A stretch of DNA of 64,000 nucleotides from JAAEUB01 sp964550345 (GTDB lineage Bacteria; Pseudomonadota; Alphaproteobacteria; Rhodobacterales; Rhodobacteraceae). This document shows positions 51,250 through 60,580 of this stretch, piece by piece. The stretch covers positions 1-64,000 of the forward strand of contig CAZJYZ010000009.1 in assembly GCA_964550345.1 (NCBI GenBank), written 5' to 3'. Position 1 is the stretch's first letter; every line of letters starts with the position of its first letter. A program made the translations under genes and the position numbers. The notes beneath the pieces were generated by a model that was given only the letters and a program-made list of their open reading frames with translations, had not been told where the DNA came from and ran no database searches.

Positions 51250-52013
51250 GTGCGGTGCATCTTCATATGGATGGCCCGGTGGCCGAATTGCGGCTGGACA
51301 ATCCCGCAAAGATGAACGCGTTGGATGTCGGGATGTTGGAGGCGATCGAAACGCATTGCGCCACGTTAGAACGAAACGGTGAAATACGCGCGGTTTTGCT
51401 GACTGCCGAGGGCGACAGGGCTTTTTGCACCGGCGCGGATATCGGCGCATGGGCAGACCTTGAACCCGCAGATTTCGCCCGCAACTGGGTGCGCGAAGGG
51501 CACCGGATTTTTGACCGGCTTGCCCAGCTTTCCAAGCCAACAATCGCGGTTCTGAATGGGCACGCTTTCGGTGGCGGTCTGGAACTGGCTGCAACTTGTG
51601 ACATCCGGGTGATGCATCCCGCGGCAACCCTTGCCTTGCCGGAAACCGGGGTTGGTATCGTGCCGGGCTGGTCGGGCACCCAACGATTGGCCCGACTTAT
51701 GCCCGAACCCATTCTCAAGGAAATGGCGATCTTCGGTCGTCGCCTGTCAGCCCAGCGCGCATTTGATCTGGGTTTTGTAGCCGAAATATCTGAAACGCCG
51801 CGCGAGGCCGCTTTGGAAATCGCAAACCACACAAGCAAAACCAGCCCGCGGGCATCCGAAGTGGCGAAATACATGATCCATGCAGGTCAGGGTGAAAACA
51901 GCGCGGCCCTGATCGAAGCATTGGGCGGCGGTATGATCGGCGCGAGCGAAGACAAGGTCGAAGGCGTGGCCGCATTCCGGCAAAAACGCAAACCAGAATT
52001 CAAAGGGCGCTGA
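51246..52013 (+). CDS. Enoyl-CoA hydratase/isomerase family protein
   Basis: A 255-residue crotonase-fold protein. The oxyanion-hole strands are LLTAEGDRAFCTGADIGAW and LNGHAFGGGLELAATCDIRV, followed by the glutamate-bearing ALPETGVGIVPGWSGTQRLA. It overlaps the CoA-transferase by 4 bp (ATGA). It may hydrate an enoyl-CoA formed after CoA transfer, or act as isomerase or lyase; the fold allows all of these. Confidence 0.9.
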   Translation: MSAVHLHMDGPVAELRLDNPAKMNALDVGMLEAIETHCATLERNGEIRAVLLTAEGDRAFCTGADIGAWADLEPADFARNWVREGHRIFDRLAQLSKPTIAVLNGHAFGGGLELAATCDIRVMHPAATLALPETGVGIVPGWSGTQRLARLMPEPILKEMAIFGRRLSAQRAFDLGFVAEISETPREAALEIANHTSKTSPRASEVAKYMIHAGQGENSAALIEALGGGMIGASEDKVEGVAAFRQKRKPEFKGR

Positions 52014-52017
52014 AGCA

Positions 52018-53541
52018 ATGACCGAACAGGATATCACCCTTGTACCCGGCGGGCCTGATCCCGTTGATCCCGTGTTCCGTTCGCAGCTCCTGATTGATGG
52101 CGCGTGGCTGGACAGCCTTTCCGGCGAGACTTTTCAACGCCACGCCCCATCGCACCAAACCCTCGTTTCAGTCACGCCCAGGGGTGGGACCGAAGACACA
52201 GAAATGGCAATTTCTGCCACCCGTGCGGCTTTCGACGATGGCCGCTGGTCTGACCTTTCGGGCAAGGACAGAGCCACGATCCTGTTGAAAACGGCGGATC
52301 TGATCGACCAGAACCGCACACGCATTGCCCGTCTGGAAGTATTGGAAAGCGGCAAGCCGATTTCTCAGGCAGAGGCTGAGATTGAGGGGGCAGCAGACCT
52401 TTGGCGGTATGCAGCATCGCTGGCACGCACCCAACATGGGGACAGCCACAACACGCTGGGCAAGGACATGTTGGGGTTGGTGTTGAAAGAACCTGTTGGC
52501 GTCGTATCCATCATCACTCCGTGGAATTTCCCGTTTCTGATCTTGTCACAAAAACTGCCTTTTGCCCTGGCGGCTGGCTGCACTGCGGTTGTAAAGCCCT
52601 CTGAACTGACCCCTTCCACTGCGGCGATCCTCTGCGAATTGCTGGTTCAGGCAGGTTTGCCTGCCGGTGTGGTCAATCTGGTGCAGGGATTTGGAGACCC
52701 TGTTGGCGCCTTGATGAGCACCCACCGGGATGTGGATATGGTCAGCTTCACCGGCTCGACCATAGTCGGCAAGGCCATAGCCCGTGCCACCTCGGACACC
52801 TTAAAAAAGGTCTCGTCCGAACTTGGCGGCAAGAACCCTCAGGTTCTGTTTGCGGATGCGGATCTGGACAGCGCCATCGACGCCATTGTCTTTGGGGTCT
52901 ACTTCAACGCCGGCGAATGCTGCAATTCAGGCTCACGCATCATCGTGCACGAAGACATTGCGGCAGAAGTCACCACCCGCGTGGTTGAATTGTCAAAAAA
53001 GGTTACGTTCGGAGACCCCCTTAATCCCGACACCAAAGTTGGTGCCATTATTTCGCCTGAGCATCGGCAAAAGGTGGATAATTACGTCAAGGTCGCTGTG
53101 CAGATGGGGGCTGAAGTGGCTCTTGGTGGTGAACCCATCAAGGTCGAAGGCCTTGCGGGCGAGTTTTATGCCCCCACCGTGGTTACAAATATCACCCCGG
53201 ACATGCCGATTGCCACGGAAGAGGTGTTTGGCCCGGTTTTATCCGTCCTGACATTCCGGACGATGGACGAAGCGATAACCTTGGTGAACGATGCCAACTA
53301 CGGCCTTTCGGCAGGCGTATGGAGCGAAAATGTCCATATCTGCCTTGAATTTGCCCGCCGCGCAAAGGCCGGGACAATCTGGACCAATACCTGGATGGAC
53401 GGCTTTCCCGAACTGCCCTTTGGAGGCTTCAAGGAAAGCGGTCAGGGGCGTGAGCTTGGACAATATGGATTAGAAGAATTTCTTGAGGTGAAAACCGTGC
53501 AGATGCGGATCGGCAAAACGCGGGAGGCCTGGGTGGCATGA
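52018..53541 (+). CDS. NAD(P)-dependent aldehyde dehydrogenase
   Basis: A 507-residue protein of the ALDH superfamily. The catalytic cysteine lies in NAGECCNSGSRI near residue 301, the general-base glutamate in SELGGKNPQ near 265, and the cofactor loop in PWNFPFLILSQKL. It resembles betaine aldehyde dehydrogenases and related broad-range enzymes. It is last in the four-gene operon and ends 14 bp from the convergent LacI gene. Confidence 0.92.
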   Translation: MTEQDITLVPGGPDPVDPVFRSQLLIDGAWLDSLSGETFQRHAPSHQTLVSVTPRGGTEDTEMAISATRAAFDDGRWSDLSGKDRATILLKTADLIDQNRTRIARLEVLESGKPISQAEAEIEGAADLWRYAASLARTQHGDSHNTLGKDMLGLVLKEPVGVVSIITPWNFPFLILSQKLPFALAAGCTAVVKPSELTPSTAAILCELLVQAGLPAGVVNLVQGFGDPVGALMSTHRDVDMVSFTGSTIVGKAIARATSDTLKKVSSELGGKNPQVLFADADLDSAIDAIVFGVYFNAGECCNSGSRIIVHEDIAAEVTTRVVELSKKVTFGDPLNPDTKVGAIISPEHRQKVDNYVKVAVQMGAEVALGGEPIKVEGLAGEFYAPTVVTNITPDMPIATEEVFGPVLSVLTFRTMDEAITLVNDANYGLSAGVWSENVHICLEFARRAKAGTIWTNTWMDGFPELPFGGFKESGQGRELGQYGLEEFLEVKTVQMRIGKTREAWVA

Positions 53542-53555
53542 TACTCGCCTTCGCG

Positions 53556-54584
53556 TCAGATCTTTGGCCCCGGAACCGGTGGCAGGATAACCTGCAGGTC
53601 TTTGGCAGGAGCGCCCTCTATTCGCGCCAGCAACAACCGACCCATTTCAAGACCGGTCTGCCGCAAATCCTCAAAAACCGTTTCGATCCGTGGGCGAAGC
53701 TGGTCAAAAATCGGCGACGCGTGTTTGGCCAGAACGTCCACATCTCGCCCCGGAACAATACCACTATCATTCAGCGCAGCCAATGTGGACAGGGCGACAA
53801 CCTCGCCCACACAAATGAAGCCGTCTGGCGGATTTGGCTGGGACATGCGACTCCGCAAATATTCCGAGATTTCCTGCGGCGTGCTTTCCATATCCACCGC
53901 ATCCGGGATTTCAAAATCGATGCCGTGACGGCGAACAGCCGACATGAAGCCGTAATGCAAGTGTTGCGCGAAGGTAAAATCGTTCTTGGGCATGATGATC
54001 AACACACGTTTACGCCCCTTTTCGACAAGGCGGTCCACAGCCCAGCGGGCAAAGGCCTCGTTATCGAAATCAACAAAAGGGTGCGGGGTCGAGAATTCTG
54101 TCCGCCCGTGAGAAACGAAAGGAAAATCATTCTCGGTCAGGTATCTGACGCGGGGATCGAAACATTCCGTTCGGGTAAATATAACTCCATCCGCCAACTT
54201 GTTCCGCAAGATATGCCGGACAACTTCAAGCCGGTCCTCGGACACGAAATCGGGTGTGATAGTCACCGAATAACCCGTGCCGCTAAGGGCTTCGGTAAAG
54301 CCCGCCAAAATCTCGCTGGAGAAACCCAGGTATTCATGGTTCGTGTTCAGCAGCAGGCTGATCACCTTGGTGCGTCCGGTGCGCAGCCTCTGCGCAGCCC
54401 GGTCTGGCACATAACCCAGCTTCTCGGCCGTTTTAGCTATTTTTTCGCGGGTGCTTTTCGCAATACGGGGATCATTGGCAAGGGCGCGGGAAACAGTCGT
54501 TACGGCAAACCCCGAAGCCTCGGCAACAGTTCGCAAAGTTGGCCGGCCATTCGGCCTCGAGGTTTGGCGTTTTGGTCTGTCCAT
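53556..54584 (-). CDS. LacI family transcriptional regulator
   Basis: A 342-residue protein. The N-terminal HTH is RPTLRTVAEASGFAVTTVSRALAND (split around residues 14-38) with the hinge near AAQRLRTGRTKVI. The rest is a type I periplasmic-binding-like sensor domain. It is divergent from the sugar ABC operon and convergent with the Gfo/Idh-CoA-transferase operon. AACGTT-centred operators at both promoters suggest that it represses both and responds to the imported sugar or a derivative. Confidence 0.93.
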   Translation of the reverse strand: MDRPKRQTSRPNGRPTLRTVAEASGFAVTTVSRALANDPRIAKSTREKIAKTAEKLGYVPDRAAQRLRTGRTKVISLLLNTNHEYLGFSSEILAGFTEALSGTGYSVTITPDFVSEDRLEVVRHILRNKLADGVIFTRTECFDPRVRYLTENDFPFVSHGRTEFSTPHPFVDFDNEAFARWAVDRLVEKGRKRVLIIMPKNDFTFAQHLHYGFMSAVRRHGIDFEIPDAVDMESTPQEISEYLRSRMSQPNPPDGFICVGEVVALSTLAALNDSGIVPGRDVDVLAKHASPIFDQLRPRIETVFEDLRQTGLEMGRLLLARIEGAPAKDLQVILPPVPGPKI

Positions 54585-54737
54585 CGTGATTCTTCTGTTT
54601 CCTCGGATTCGCTGACAGAATACGCAAAAACTTTAAAACGATGCAATAGAACAGGTGAATTACGAGATACTGAAAACCGAAAACACAAAAAAACACTTAT
54701 TTTTCAACAAATATTGAGGCAGGAAAGAAACGGTGTA

Positions 54738-54767
54738 TTGACAGGCTAACGAGTTGTAACGTTATAA
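54738..54767 (+). promoter_or_regulatory. Promoter and LacI-type operator of the sugar ABC operon
   Basis: TTGACA (54738-54743) and TTATAA (54762-54767) are 18 bp apart. The imperfect palindrome TTGTAACGTTATAA (54754-54767) covers the -10 region and shares its AACGTT centre and 10 of 12 core positions with the operators at 48608-48650. AGGGAGGT lies ahead of the first gene. Repressor binding should block RNA polymerase directly. Confidence 0.75.
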
Positions 54768-54814
54768 ATCTGAAGTTCCATCTGGGACGAATCGGTCAAA
54801 AGGGAGGTATACCA

Positions 54815-56062
54815 ATGACCATCTATAAAAATCTGAAAATGTCGGCCGCGGCTCTTGCCATGATGGCAGGCACTGCTTCTGCCGGAGATGTAGAGGTTCT
54901 GCACTGGTGGACATCCGGTGGGGAAGCTGCCGCGCTGAACGTGCTCAAGGGCGACCTTGAAGGCAAAGGCATCGGCTGGGCCGATATGCCGGTTGCAGGT
55001 GGTGGCGGTGAAAGCGCCATGACCGTTCTGCGTGCCCGTGTTACTGCTGGCAACCCGCCAACAGCCGTACAGATGCTTGGTTTTGATATTCTTGACTGGG
55101 CTGAAGAAGGCGCACTGGCTGACCTTAATGCGGTTGCTGCCGAAGAAGGCTGGGACGATGTTGTTCCTGCAGCACTCCAGTTCTTTGCCAAGCATGACGG
55201 TAAGTGGATTTCTGCACCAGTGAACGTACACTCGACCAACTGGGTGTGGGCGAACAAGAAAATCCTGGATGATCTGGGCATCGCTCAGCCAACCACATGG
55301 GACGAGTTCGTTGCAGCCATGCAGGCGGTGCAGGATGCAGGCCTTGTGGCTCTGGCCCATGGTGGCCAAGCCTGGCAGGAAGCCACGGTATTTGACGGTG
55401 TGGCAATGTCGGCCGGTGGTGCTGACTTCTATCAGGCAGCCTTTATCGACCTTGATCCGGACGCTCTGTCCGGAGACGCAATGGCCGAAACATTCAACCG
55501 TATGGCAACCCTGCGTGGTTTTGTGGATGAAAACTTCTCGGGTCGTGACTGGAACCTGGCCTCGGCCATGGTCATCAACGGCGAAGCCGCTTTCCAGATC
55601 ATGGGCGACTGGGCCAAGGGTGAATTCCTGAATGCTGGCAAAGTACCGGGCGAAGACTTCCTGTGCTTCCGCGTGCCGGGATCAGGCGGTACCGTGACCT
55701 TCAACTCGGACCAGTTCGCAATGTTTGCGGGCGACGCCGGAGCGGCAGCGGATCAGGGTGAACTTGCCCGTTCGATCATGTCACCTTCGTTCCAGTCTGC
55801 GTTTAACGTGGTCAAAGGATCCGTTCCAGCCCGTACGGACGTTCCGAACGACGCCTTTGACGCTTGCGGCAAGCAGGGTATGGCTGATCTGGCGGCGGCT
55901 GCTTCCAGCGGCAACCTGTTTGGCTCCATGGCCCACGGCCACGCCAACCGTGCCTCGGTCAAGAATGCGATGTATGATGTCATCACAGCGCATTTCAACG
56001 GCGAGTATGACGCGGCAACTGCCGTAGACGAAATGGCTGACGCTGTTTCGATCGCTCAGTAA
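54815..56062 (+). CDS. Sugar ABC transporter substrate-binding protein
   Basis: A 415-residue periplasmic protein. The signal peptide is residues 1-23 (NLKMSAAALAMMAGTASA) and the mature part begins DVEVLHWWTSGGEAAAL, the CUT1 sugar-binding family start. It is rich in tryptophan and aspartate in the sugar cleft region. It is the first gene of the plus-strand operon. The ligand is unknown but a mono- or disaccharide, or a polyol, is expected. Confidence 0.92.
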   Translation: MTIYKNLKMSAAALAMMAGTASAGDVEVLHWWTSGGEAAALNVLKGDLEGKGIGWADMPVAGGGGESAMTVLRARVTAGNPPTAVQMLGFDILDWAEEGALADLNAVAAEEGWDDVVPAALQFFAKHDGKWISAPVNVHSTNWVWANKKILDDLGIAQPTTWDEFVAAMQAVQDAGLVALAHGGQAWQEATVFDGVAMSAGGADFYQAAFIDLDPDALSGDAMAETFNRMATLRGFVDENFSGRDWNLASAMVINGEAAFQIMGDWAKGEFLNAGKVPGEDFLCFRVPGSGGTVTFNSDQFAMFAGDAGAAADQGELARSIMSPSFQSAFNVVKGSVPARTDVPNDAFDACGKQGMADLAAAASSGNLFGSMAHGHANRASVKNAMYDVITAHFNGEYDAATAVDEMADAVSIAQ

Positions 56063-56078
56063 GTCACGGAAATCTAAA

Positions 56079-56104
56079 GTCGGGGGCGCACACCCGCCCC
56101 CGAC
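56079..56104 (+). other. Strong intercistronic hairpin after the sugar-binding protein gene
   Basis: A 10-bp perfect GC-rich stem, GTCGGGGGCG (56079-56088) with CGCCCCCGAC (56095-56104) and a 6-nt loop, 16 bp after the stop codon. No T run follows. It is probably an mRNA stabiliser or partial terminator. Confidence 0.75.
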
Positions 56105-56132
56105 ACCACTTTGAAGAAAGAGAGGCAGCGCG

Positions 56133-57029
56133 ATGACACAGCGTGTCATGGAAACTGATTTCAGAACGCGATTGCAGCATTGGATCCCCAAACTGGTCCT
56201 GTCGCCATCCCTCGCGCTGATCCTTTTGTTTGTTTACGGATTTATCTTGTTCTCGGTTTACCTGTCTTTCACCGACAGCCGGATTTTACCAAGCTTCGGC
56301 TGGGTAGGTTTTGAAAACTACGAAAAACTATTCCGCCTGCGTCATTGGGACATTGCGGTAACAAACCTTGCCGTATTCGGCATATGCTACATTGCAATCT
56401 GCACAGTAATCGGCCTGTCTCTCGCAATCCTGCTGGACCAGAAAATCCGTGGCGAAGGGTTGCTGCGCCCTATTTACCTTTATCCAATGGCGCTGAGCTT
56501 CATTGTAACGGGCACGGCCTGGAAATGGTTCCTGGACCCCGGTATCGGGCTGGAACACACAATGCATCTTTGGGGCTGGGAAAGCTTCGACTTCGACTGG
56601 ATCAAAAACCGGGATTTCGCGATTTACACCGTGGTACTAGCCGCCGTTTGGCAGTCGAGCGGTTTCGTCATGGCGATGTTTCTGGCGGGTTTGCGCGGCA
56701 TCGACAATGAGATTTTGAAAGCGGCGCAAATGGACGGGGCTTCAAACTTCAGCCTCTATCGCCGCATCATCATACCGCAGTTGCGCCCCGCTTTTCTGTC
56801 GGCCTTCGTCATCCTCAGCCATCTGGCAATCAAGTCCTATGACCTTGTGATTGCCCTGACAGGCGGCGGTCCCGGGCGCGCCACGGAAGTGCCCGCGACG
56901 TTCATGTATTCCTACACCTTCACACGCAACCAGATGGGGATTGGTGCGAGCTCAGCCGTGATCATGCTGATGACAATTGCCGCCATCATGGTGCCCTATC
57001 TTTATGCCGAATTGCGGGAGAAGAAATAA
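56133..57029 (+). CDS. Sugar ABC transporter permease 1 (MalF/UgpA type)
   Basis: A 298-residue permease with six helices. The EAA loop is EILKAAQMDGASNFSLYRRI and the region after it, IIPQLRPAFLSAFVIL, is family-typical. It pairs with the permease encoded next to form the channel; the stop overlaps the next start by one base. Confidence 0.92.
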   Translation: MTQRVMETDFRTRLQHWIPKLVLSPSLALILLFVYGFILFSVYLSFTDSRILPSFGWVGFENYEKLFRLRHWDIAVTNLAVFGICYIAICTVIGLSLAILLDQKIRGEGLLRPIYLYPMALSFIVTGTAWKWFLDPGIGLEHTMHLWGWESFDFDWIKNRDFAIYTVVLAAVWQSSGFVMAMFLAGLRGIDNEILKAAQMDGASNFSLYRRIIIPQLRPAFLSAFVILSHLAIKSYDLVIALTGGGPGRATEVPATFMYSYTFTRNQMGIGASSAVIMLMTIAAIMVPYLYAELREKK

Positions 57030-57910
57030 TGTCTGTCGCCTCTCAGGATACCGCCATTCGCACCGGACGCGTCACCCGGACGCTAATCTATCTTGTCCTT
57101 TTGCTGTTCGCATTGTTTTACCTGCTGCCTTTTGGCGTCATGGTCATCAACTCGGTCAAGCCGCTCGAAGAGATCACTGGTGGCAACATGATGTCGCTGC
57201 CGCAAGCCTGGACCATCGAGCCCTGGCTGAAAGCCTGGGCCACGGCCCAGATCGGTGTCGACCCGACCGGGTTGAAGCCTTACTTCTGGAACTCGATCAA
57301 GATGGTGGCCCCTGCCGTTGCCATTTCAACCATCCTTGGCGCACTCAACGGCTATGTGCTAACCAAATGGCGTTTTCGCGGGGATACGATCCTGTTTGGG
57401 CTGATGCTGTTTGCCTGCTTCATCCCGTTCCAGATCGTGCTGATCCCGATGGCGCGGGTGCTTGGGATCGCCGGGCTTGCCGGGTCAACCAGCGGGCTGG
57501 TTCTGGTGCATGTGGTCTATGGCCTCGGTTTCACCACGCTCTACTTCAAGAACTATTATCAGGTCTTCCCAACCGAGCTGATCCGCGCAGCGCAGATCGA
57601 CGGAGCGGGCTTTTTCCGCATCTTCTGGCGTATCCTACTGCCAAGTTCAGGGCCGATCATAGTTGTCAGCGTAATCTGGCAGTTCACTAATATCTGGAAT
57701 GACTTCCTGTTCGGCGCGTCTTTTGCCGACCTTGACAGCCAGCCAATGACCGTGGCGCTGAACAATCTGGTTCAGTCTTCAACCGGCGTCAAAGAATACA
57801 ACGTTCACTTCGCGGGTGCCATTTTGGCCGCCCTCCCCACTCTCCTGGTTTACATCGTAGCCGGACGCTACTTCGTGCGCGGTCTTATGGCCGGCTCGGT
57901 GAAAGGATAA
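57029..57910 (+). CDS. Sugar ABC transporter permease 2 (MalG/UgpE type)
   Basis: A 293-residue permease with six helices; the EAA loop is ELIRAAQIDGAGFFRIFWRI, with the family end LLPSSGPIIVVSVIWQF. It begins at 57029 inside the previous stop codon. It partners with permease 1 and the UgpC-type ATPase, 4 bp downstream. Confidence 0.92.
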   Translation: MSVASQDTAIRTGRVTRTLIYLVLLLFALFYLLPFGVMVINSVKPLEEITGGNMMSLPQAWTIEPWLKAWATAQIGVDPTGLKPYFWNSIKMVAPAVAISTILGALNGYVLTKWRFRGDTILFGLMLFACFIPFQIVLIPMARVLGIAGLAGSTSGLVLVHVVYGLGFTTLYFKNYYQVFPTELIRAAQIDGAGFFRIFWRILLPSSGPIIVVSVIWQFTNIWNDFLFGASFADLDSQPMTVALNNLVQSSTGVKEYNVHFAGAILAALPTLLVYIVAGRYFVRGLMAGSVKG

Positions 57911-57914
57911 TCAC

Positions 57915-59030
57915 ATGAGTTTTCTTAAAATTGACAACGCAACAAAATCCTACGGTGCGGTCGAAGTGCTTCACAAGGTCGATATCGACGTCGAAGAAGG
58001 CGAGTTTCTGGTGCTGGTCGGCCCTTCGGGTTGCGGCAAATCCACCCTTCTGAACATGATCGCGGGGCTTGAGGATATCACCTCGGGCGAGGTTTCGATC
58101 CGTGATCGGATTGTTAACGGCGTGCACCCCTCCAAACGCAACATTGCGATGGTTTTCCAGTCCTACGCGCTCTACCCGAATATGAGTGTCGGTCAGAACA
58201 TCACCTTCGGGCTGGAAATGCACAAAGTGTCAAAACCCGAACGGGAAAAGGCTTTGCAGGATGTTGCGAAACTCTTGCAAATCGAAGACCTGTTGGGGCG
58301 CAAACCCGGCCAGCTTTCCGGGGGTCAGCGCCAGCGGGTGGCAATGGGCCGCGCTCTGGTCCGTAACCCCGATGTCTTCCTGTTTGACGAACCGCTCTCG
58401 AACCTCGACGCCAAGCTGAGGGTCGATATGCGCACCGAAATCAAGAAGCTGCACCAGAAACTGGGAACCACTATTGTTTACGTCACCCATGACCAAATCG
58501 AGGCACTGACGTTATCTACACGGATTGCCGTAATGAACGGTGGCTATATCCAGCAATTGGGGACGGCCCGCGAAATCTATGACACGCCTGCAAATTTGTT
58601 CGTAGCCAGCTTCATGGGCTCGCCATCAATGAACCTGCTTCGCGTGCGGCTTAAGGTTGAAGGCGACGCAGCATTTGCCGAAACCACAACCGGAACAGGT
58701 GACAATATCCGGCTGGAGTTTCCAGAGCCCAGCGCTGAACTTAAATCCCATGACGGGCAGGAAATTATGTTGGGCATCCGGCCTGAGGCGATGACGGATC
58801 CTGACAGTTCCGACAGGCATTCAACCCATATCGAGGTTATTGAAAATGTGGTTGAAGTTACCGAACCAGCCGGGTCGGACACGTTTGTTACCACAAAACT
58901 GGGCGGCAAGGAATGTATCGCCCGCATGCGTGCAGATGCAGATGTAATGGTTGGCCAGAATGTTAAATTTGCCATTAACATGGAGAAGGCTGTGCCATTT
59001 AACCCGAAAAGCGAAGAGCGCATTGCCTGA
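57915..59030 (+). CDS. UgpC/MsmX-type ABC transporter ATP-binding protein
   Basis: A 371-residue ATPase. Walker A is GPSGCGKSTLLNM (residues 36-48), the signature LSGGQRQRVAMGRAL, Walker B VFLFDEPLSNLDA and the H-loop VTHDQIEALTL. The C-terminal roughly 130 residues are a TOBE regulatory domain (IMLGIRPEAM), normal for CUT1 sugar importers. Confidence 0.94.
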   Translation: MSFLKIDNATKSYGAVEVLHKVDIDVEEGEFLVLVGPSGCGKSTLLNMIAGLEDITSGEVSIRDRIVNGVHPSKRNIAMVFQSYALYPNMSVGQNITFGLEMHKVSKPEREKALQDVAKLLQIEDLLGRKPGQLSGGQRQRVAMGRALVRNPDVFLFDEPLSNLDAKLRVDMRTEIKKLHQKLGTTIVYVTHDQIEALTLSTRIAVMNGGYIQQLGTAREIYDTPANLFVASFMGSPSMNLLRVRLKVEGDAAFAETTTGTGDNIRLEFPEPSAELKSHDGQEIMLGIRPEAMTDPDSSDRHSTHIEVIENVVEVTEPAGSDTFVTTKLGGKECIARMRADADVMVGQNVKFAINMEKAVPFNPKSEERIA

Positions 59031-59077
59031 AGCGCAACCGGGTCGTCAAAAATCAACAAGGGCAAAGCTACTGCGGG

Positions 59078-60580
59078 ATGTCAAATCAACCGGATATCGT
59101 AATCATTGGCTCAGGCATGGGCGGCGCCACTCTGGCGGCAGCGCTGGCGCCGTCAGGACACTCGATTCTCATCCTTGAAAAAGGTGAAGCGCTGCGGGAC
59201 ATCCCGCAGGCACGCGACGATAACGCTATATTCCGGGACGGTTACTTCAGGCCTGATGAAGAATGGCTGGATGGATCCGACACGCCCTTTAACCCAGGCA
59301 ATTATTACTGCGTGGGAGGAAATTCAAAGTTCTATGGCGCTGTGCTTTTGCGTTATCGCAAGGAAGATTTTGCAGAGCTGGCGCATCTCGGTGGAATTTC
59401 CCCGGCCTGGCCTGTTTCTTACGATGAATTTGAACCCTGGTATCAGGCCGCAGAAGAGTTATTTCAGGTCCGTGGCAACCTGTCCGAGGACCCCAGCGAA
59501 CCACCGCATTCCGGCGCTTATCCATATCCTCCCGTGCCGAATGAAGCGTCGATTGCACATGTACGCCAGTCGCTGATCAGGGCCGGGGTGACGCCGTCAT
59601 CGCTACCTCTTGCGGTTGATATTGACGGCTGGCTGGAGCGTGGTCAGACACCATGGGACGCCTTCCCGGATACGACCGGTGCCAAAGGGGACGCACAGAC
59701 AGCTCCCCTTGCCATGGCACTTGAGTACGCAAACGTAACCCTTGCCACCGGAGCCGAAGTAACGCGGCTTGAAACAGGTAAAGACAACCGGATTACTGCA
59801 ATCAAATACAGGCAAGGCGATACATACCGCGAAGTGGCTCCAAAACTGGTTATTCTGGCTGCAGGCGCGGTAAACACAGCGGCTTTGCTGCTCAGTTCTG
59901 CCAACGAAGGGAACCCGACCGGACTGGCCAACAGCTCAGACATGGTTGGTCGCAATTTCATGAACCACAATTGTTCGGCAGTCCTTGCCCTCAACCCACT
60001 GCGCCGCAACGACGCCATTTACCAAAAGACCCTGCAGTTCAACGATTTCTACCTTGGAGGCGGCCCCGAAAACATGCCGCTTGGAAATGTCCAATTACTG
60101 GGAAAAATCTCGGGGAACATTCTTGCGGCAACCTCCCCCCTGCCTGGGTTTCTGGCAAGGTGGATCGCACGTCATTCTGTGGATTGGTATGTGATGAGCG
60201 AAGACCTACCGGACCCCGACAGCCGGGTGACGCTTGTGGGCGATAAGGTAAAACTGGACTGGAAACGCTCAAACTGGGCAACACACAAGGCCCTGGTACG
60301 CCGGGCTAAGTCCGTGTTCCGAAAGGCGGGATGTCCGTTGGTGGTCTCACAGGCCTTTGACCGCAAAACCCCCTCACACCAATGTGGCACGGCGCGTTTT
60401 GGTGCGGATCCGCACGCAAATGTGCTCGATCTGTATTGCCGTGCCCATGATCACGAAAACCTATTTGTTGTCGATGCCAGCTTTCTGCCTTGTTCAGCGG
60501 CCGTGAACCCCGCTTTGACAATCGCTGCGCAAGCCTTGCGCGTCGGCAAACACATCACTGACAGGAGGCTGGCGGCATGA
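59078..60580 (+). CDS. GMC family FAD-dependent oxidoreductase
   Basis: A 500-residue protein. The FAD motif IVIIGSGMGGATLAAALA is near residues 6-23; GGNSKFYGAVLLRYR is the second FAD-contacting segment. The catalytic His is in SHQCGTARFG and the Asn in NPALTIAAQALR, the GMC pair. It has no signal peptide, so it is probably cytoplasmic. Gluconate/pyranose-type members of this subgroup oxidise ring hydroxyls of sugars, so a keto-sugar product is plausible. Confidence 0.88.
   Translation: MSNQPDIVIIGSGMGGATLAAALAPSGHSILILEKGEALRDIPQARDDNAIFRDGYFRPDEEWLDGSDTPFNPGNYYCVGGNSKFYGAVLLRYRKEDFAELAHLGGISPAWPVSYDEFEPWYQAAEELFQVRGNLSEDPSEPPHSGAYPYPPVPNEASIAHVRQSLIRAGVTPSSLPLAVDIDGWLERGQTPWDAFPDTTGAKGDAQTAPLAMALEYANVTLATGAEVTRLETGKDNRITAIKYRQGDTYREVAPKLVILAAGAVNTAALLLSSANEGNPTGLANSSDMVGRNFMNHNCSAVLALNPLRRNDAIYQKTLQFNDFYLGGGPENMPLGNVQLLGKISGNILAATSPLPGFLARWIARHSVDWYVMSEDLPDPDSRVTLVGDKVKLDWKRSNWATHKALVRRAKSVFRKAGCPLVVSQAFDRKTPSHQCGTARFGADPHANVLDLYCRAHDHENLFVVDASFLPCSAAVNPALTIAAQALRVGKHITDRRLAA

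Noticed and set aside
53538..54749. A 403-residue plus-strand open frame opposite the LacI gene
   Set aside because: Its length comes from the codon structure of the opposite LacI gene; the LacI domains are unmistakable.
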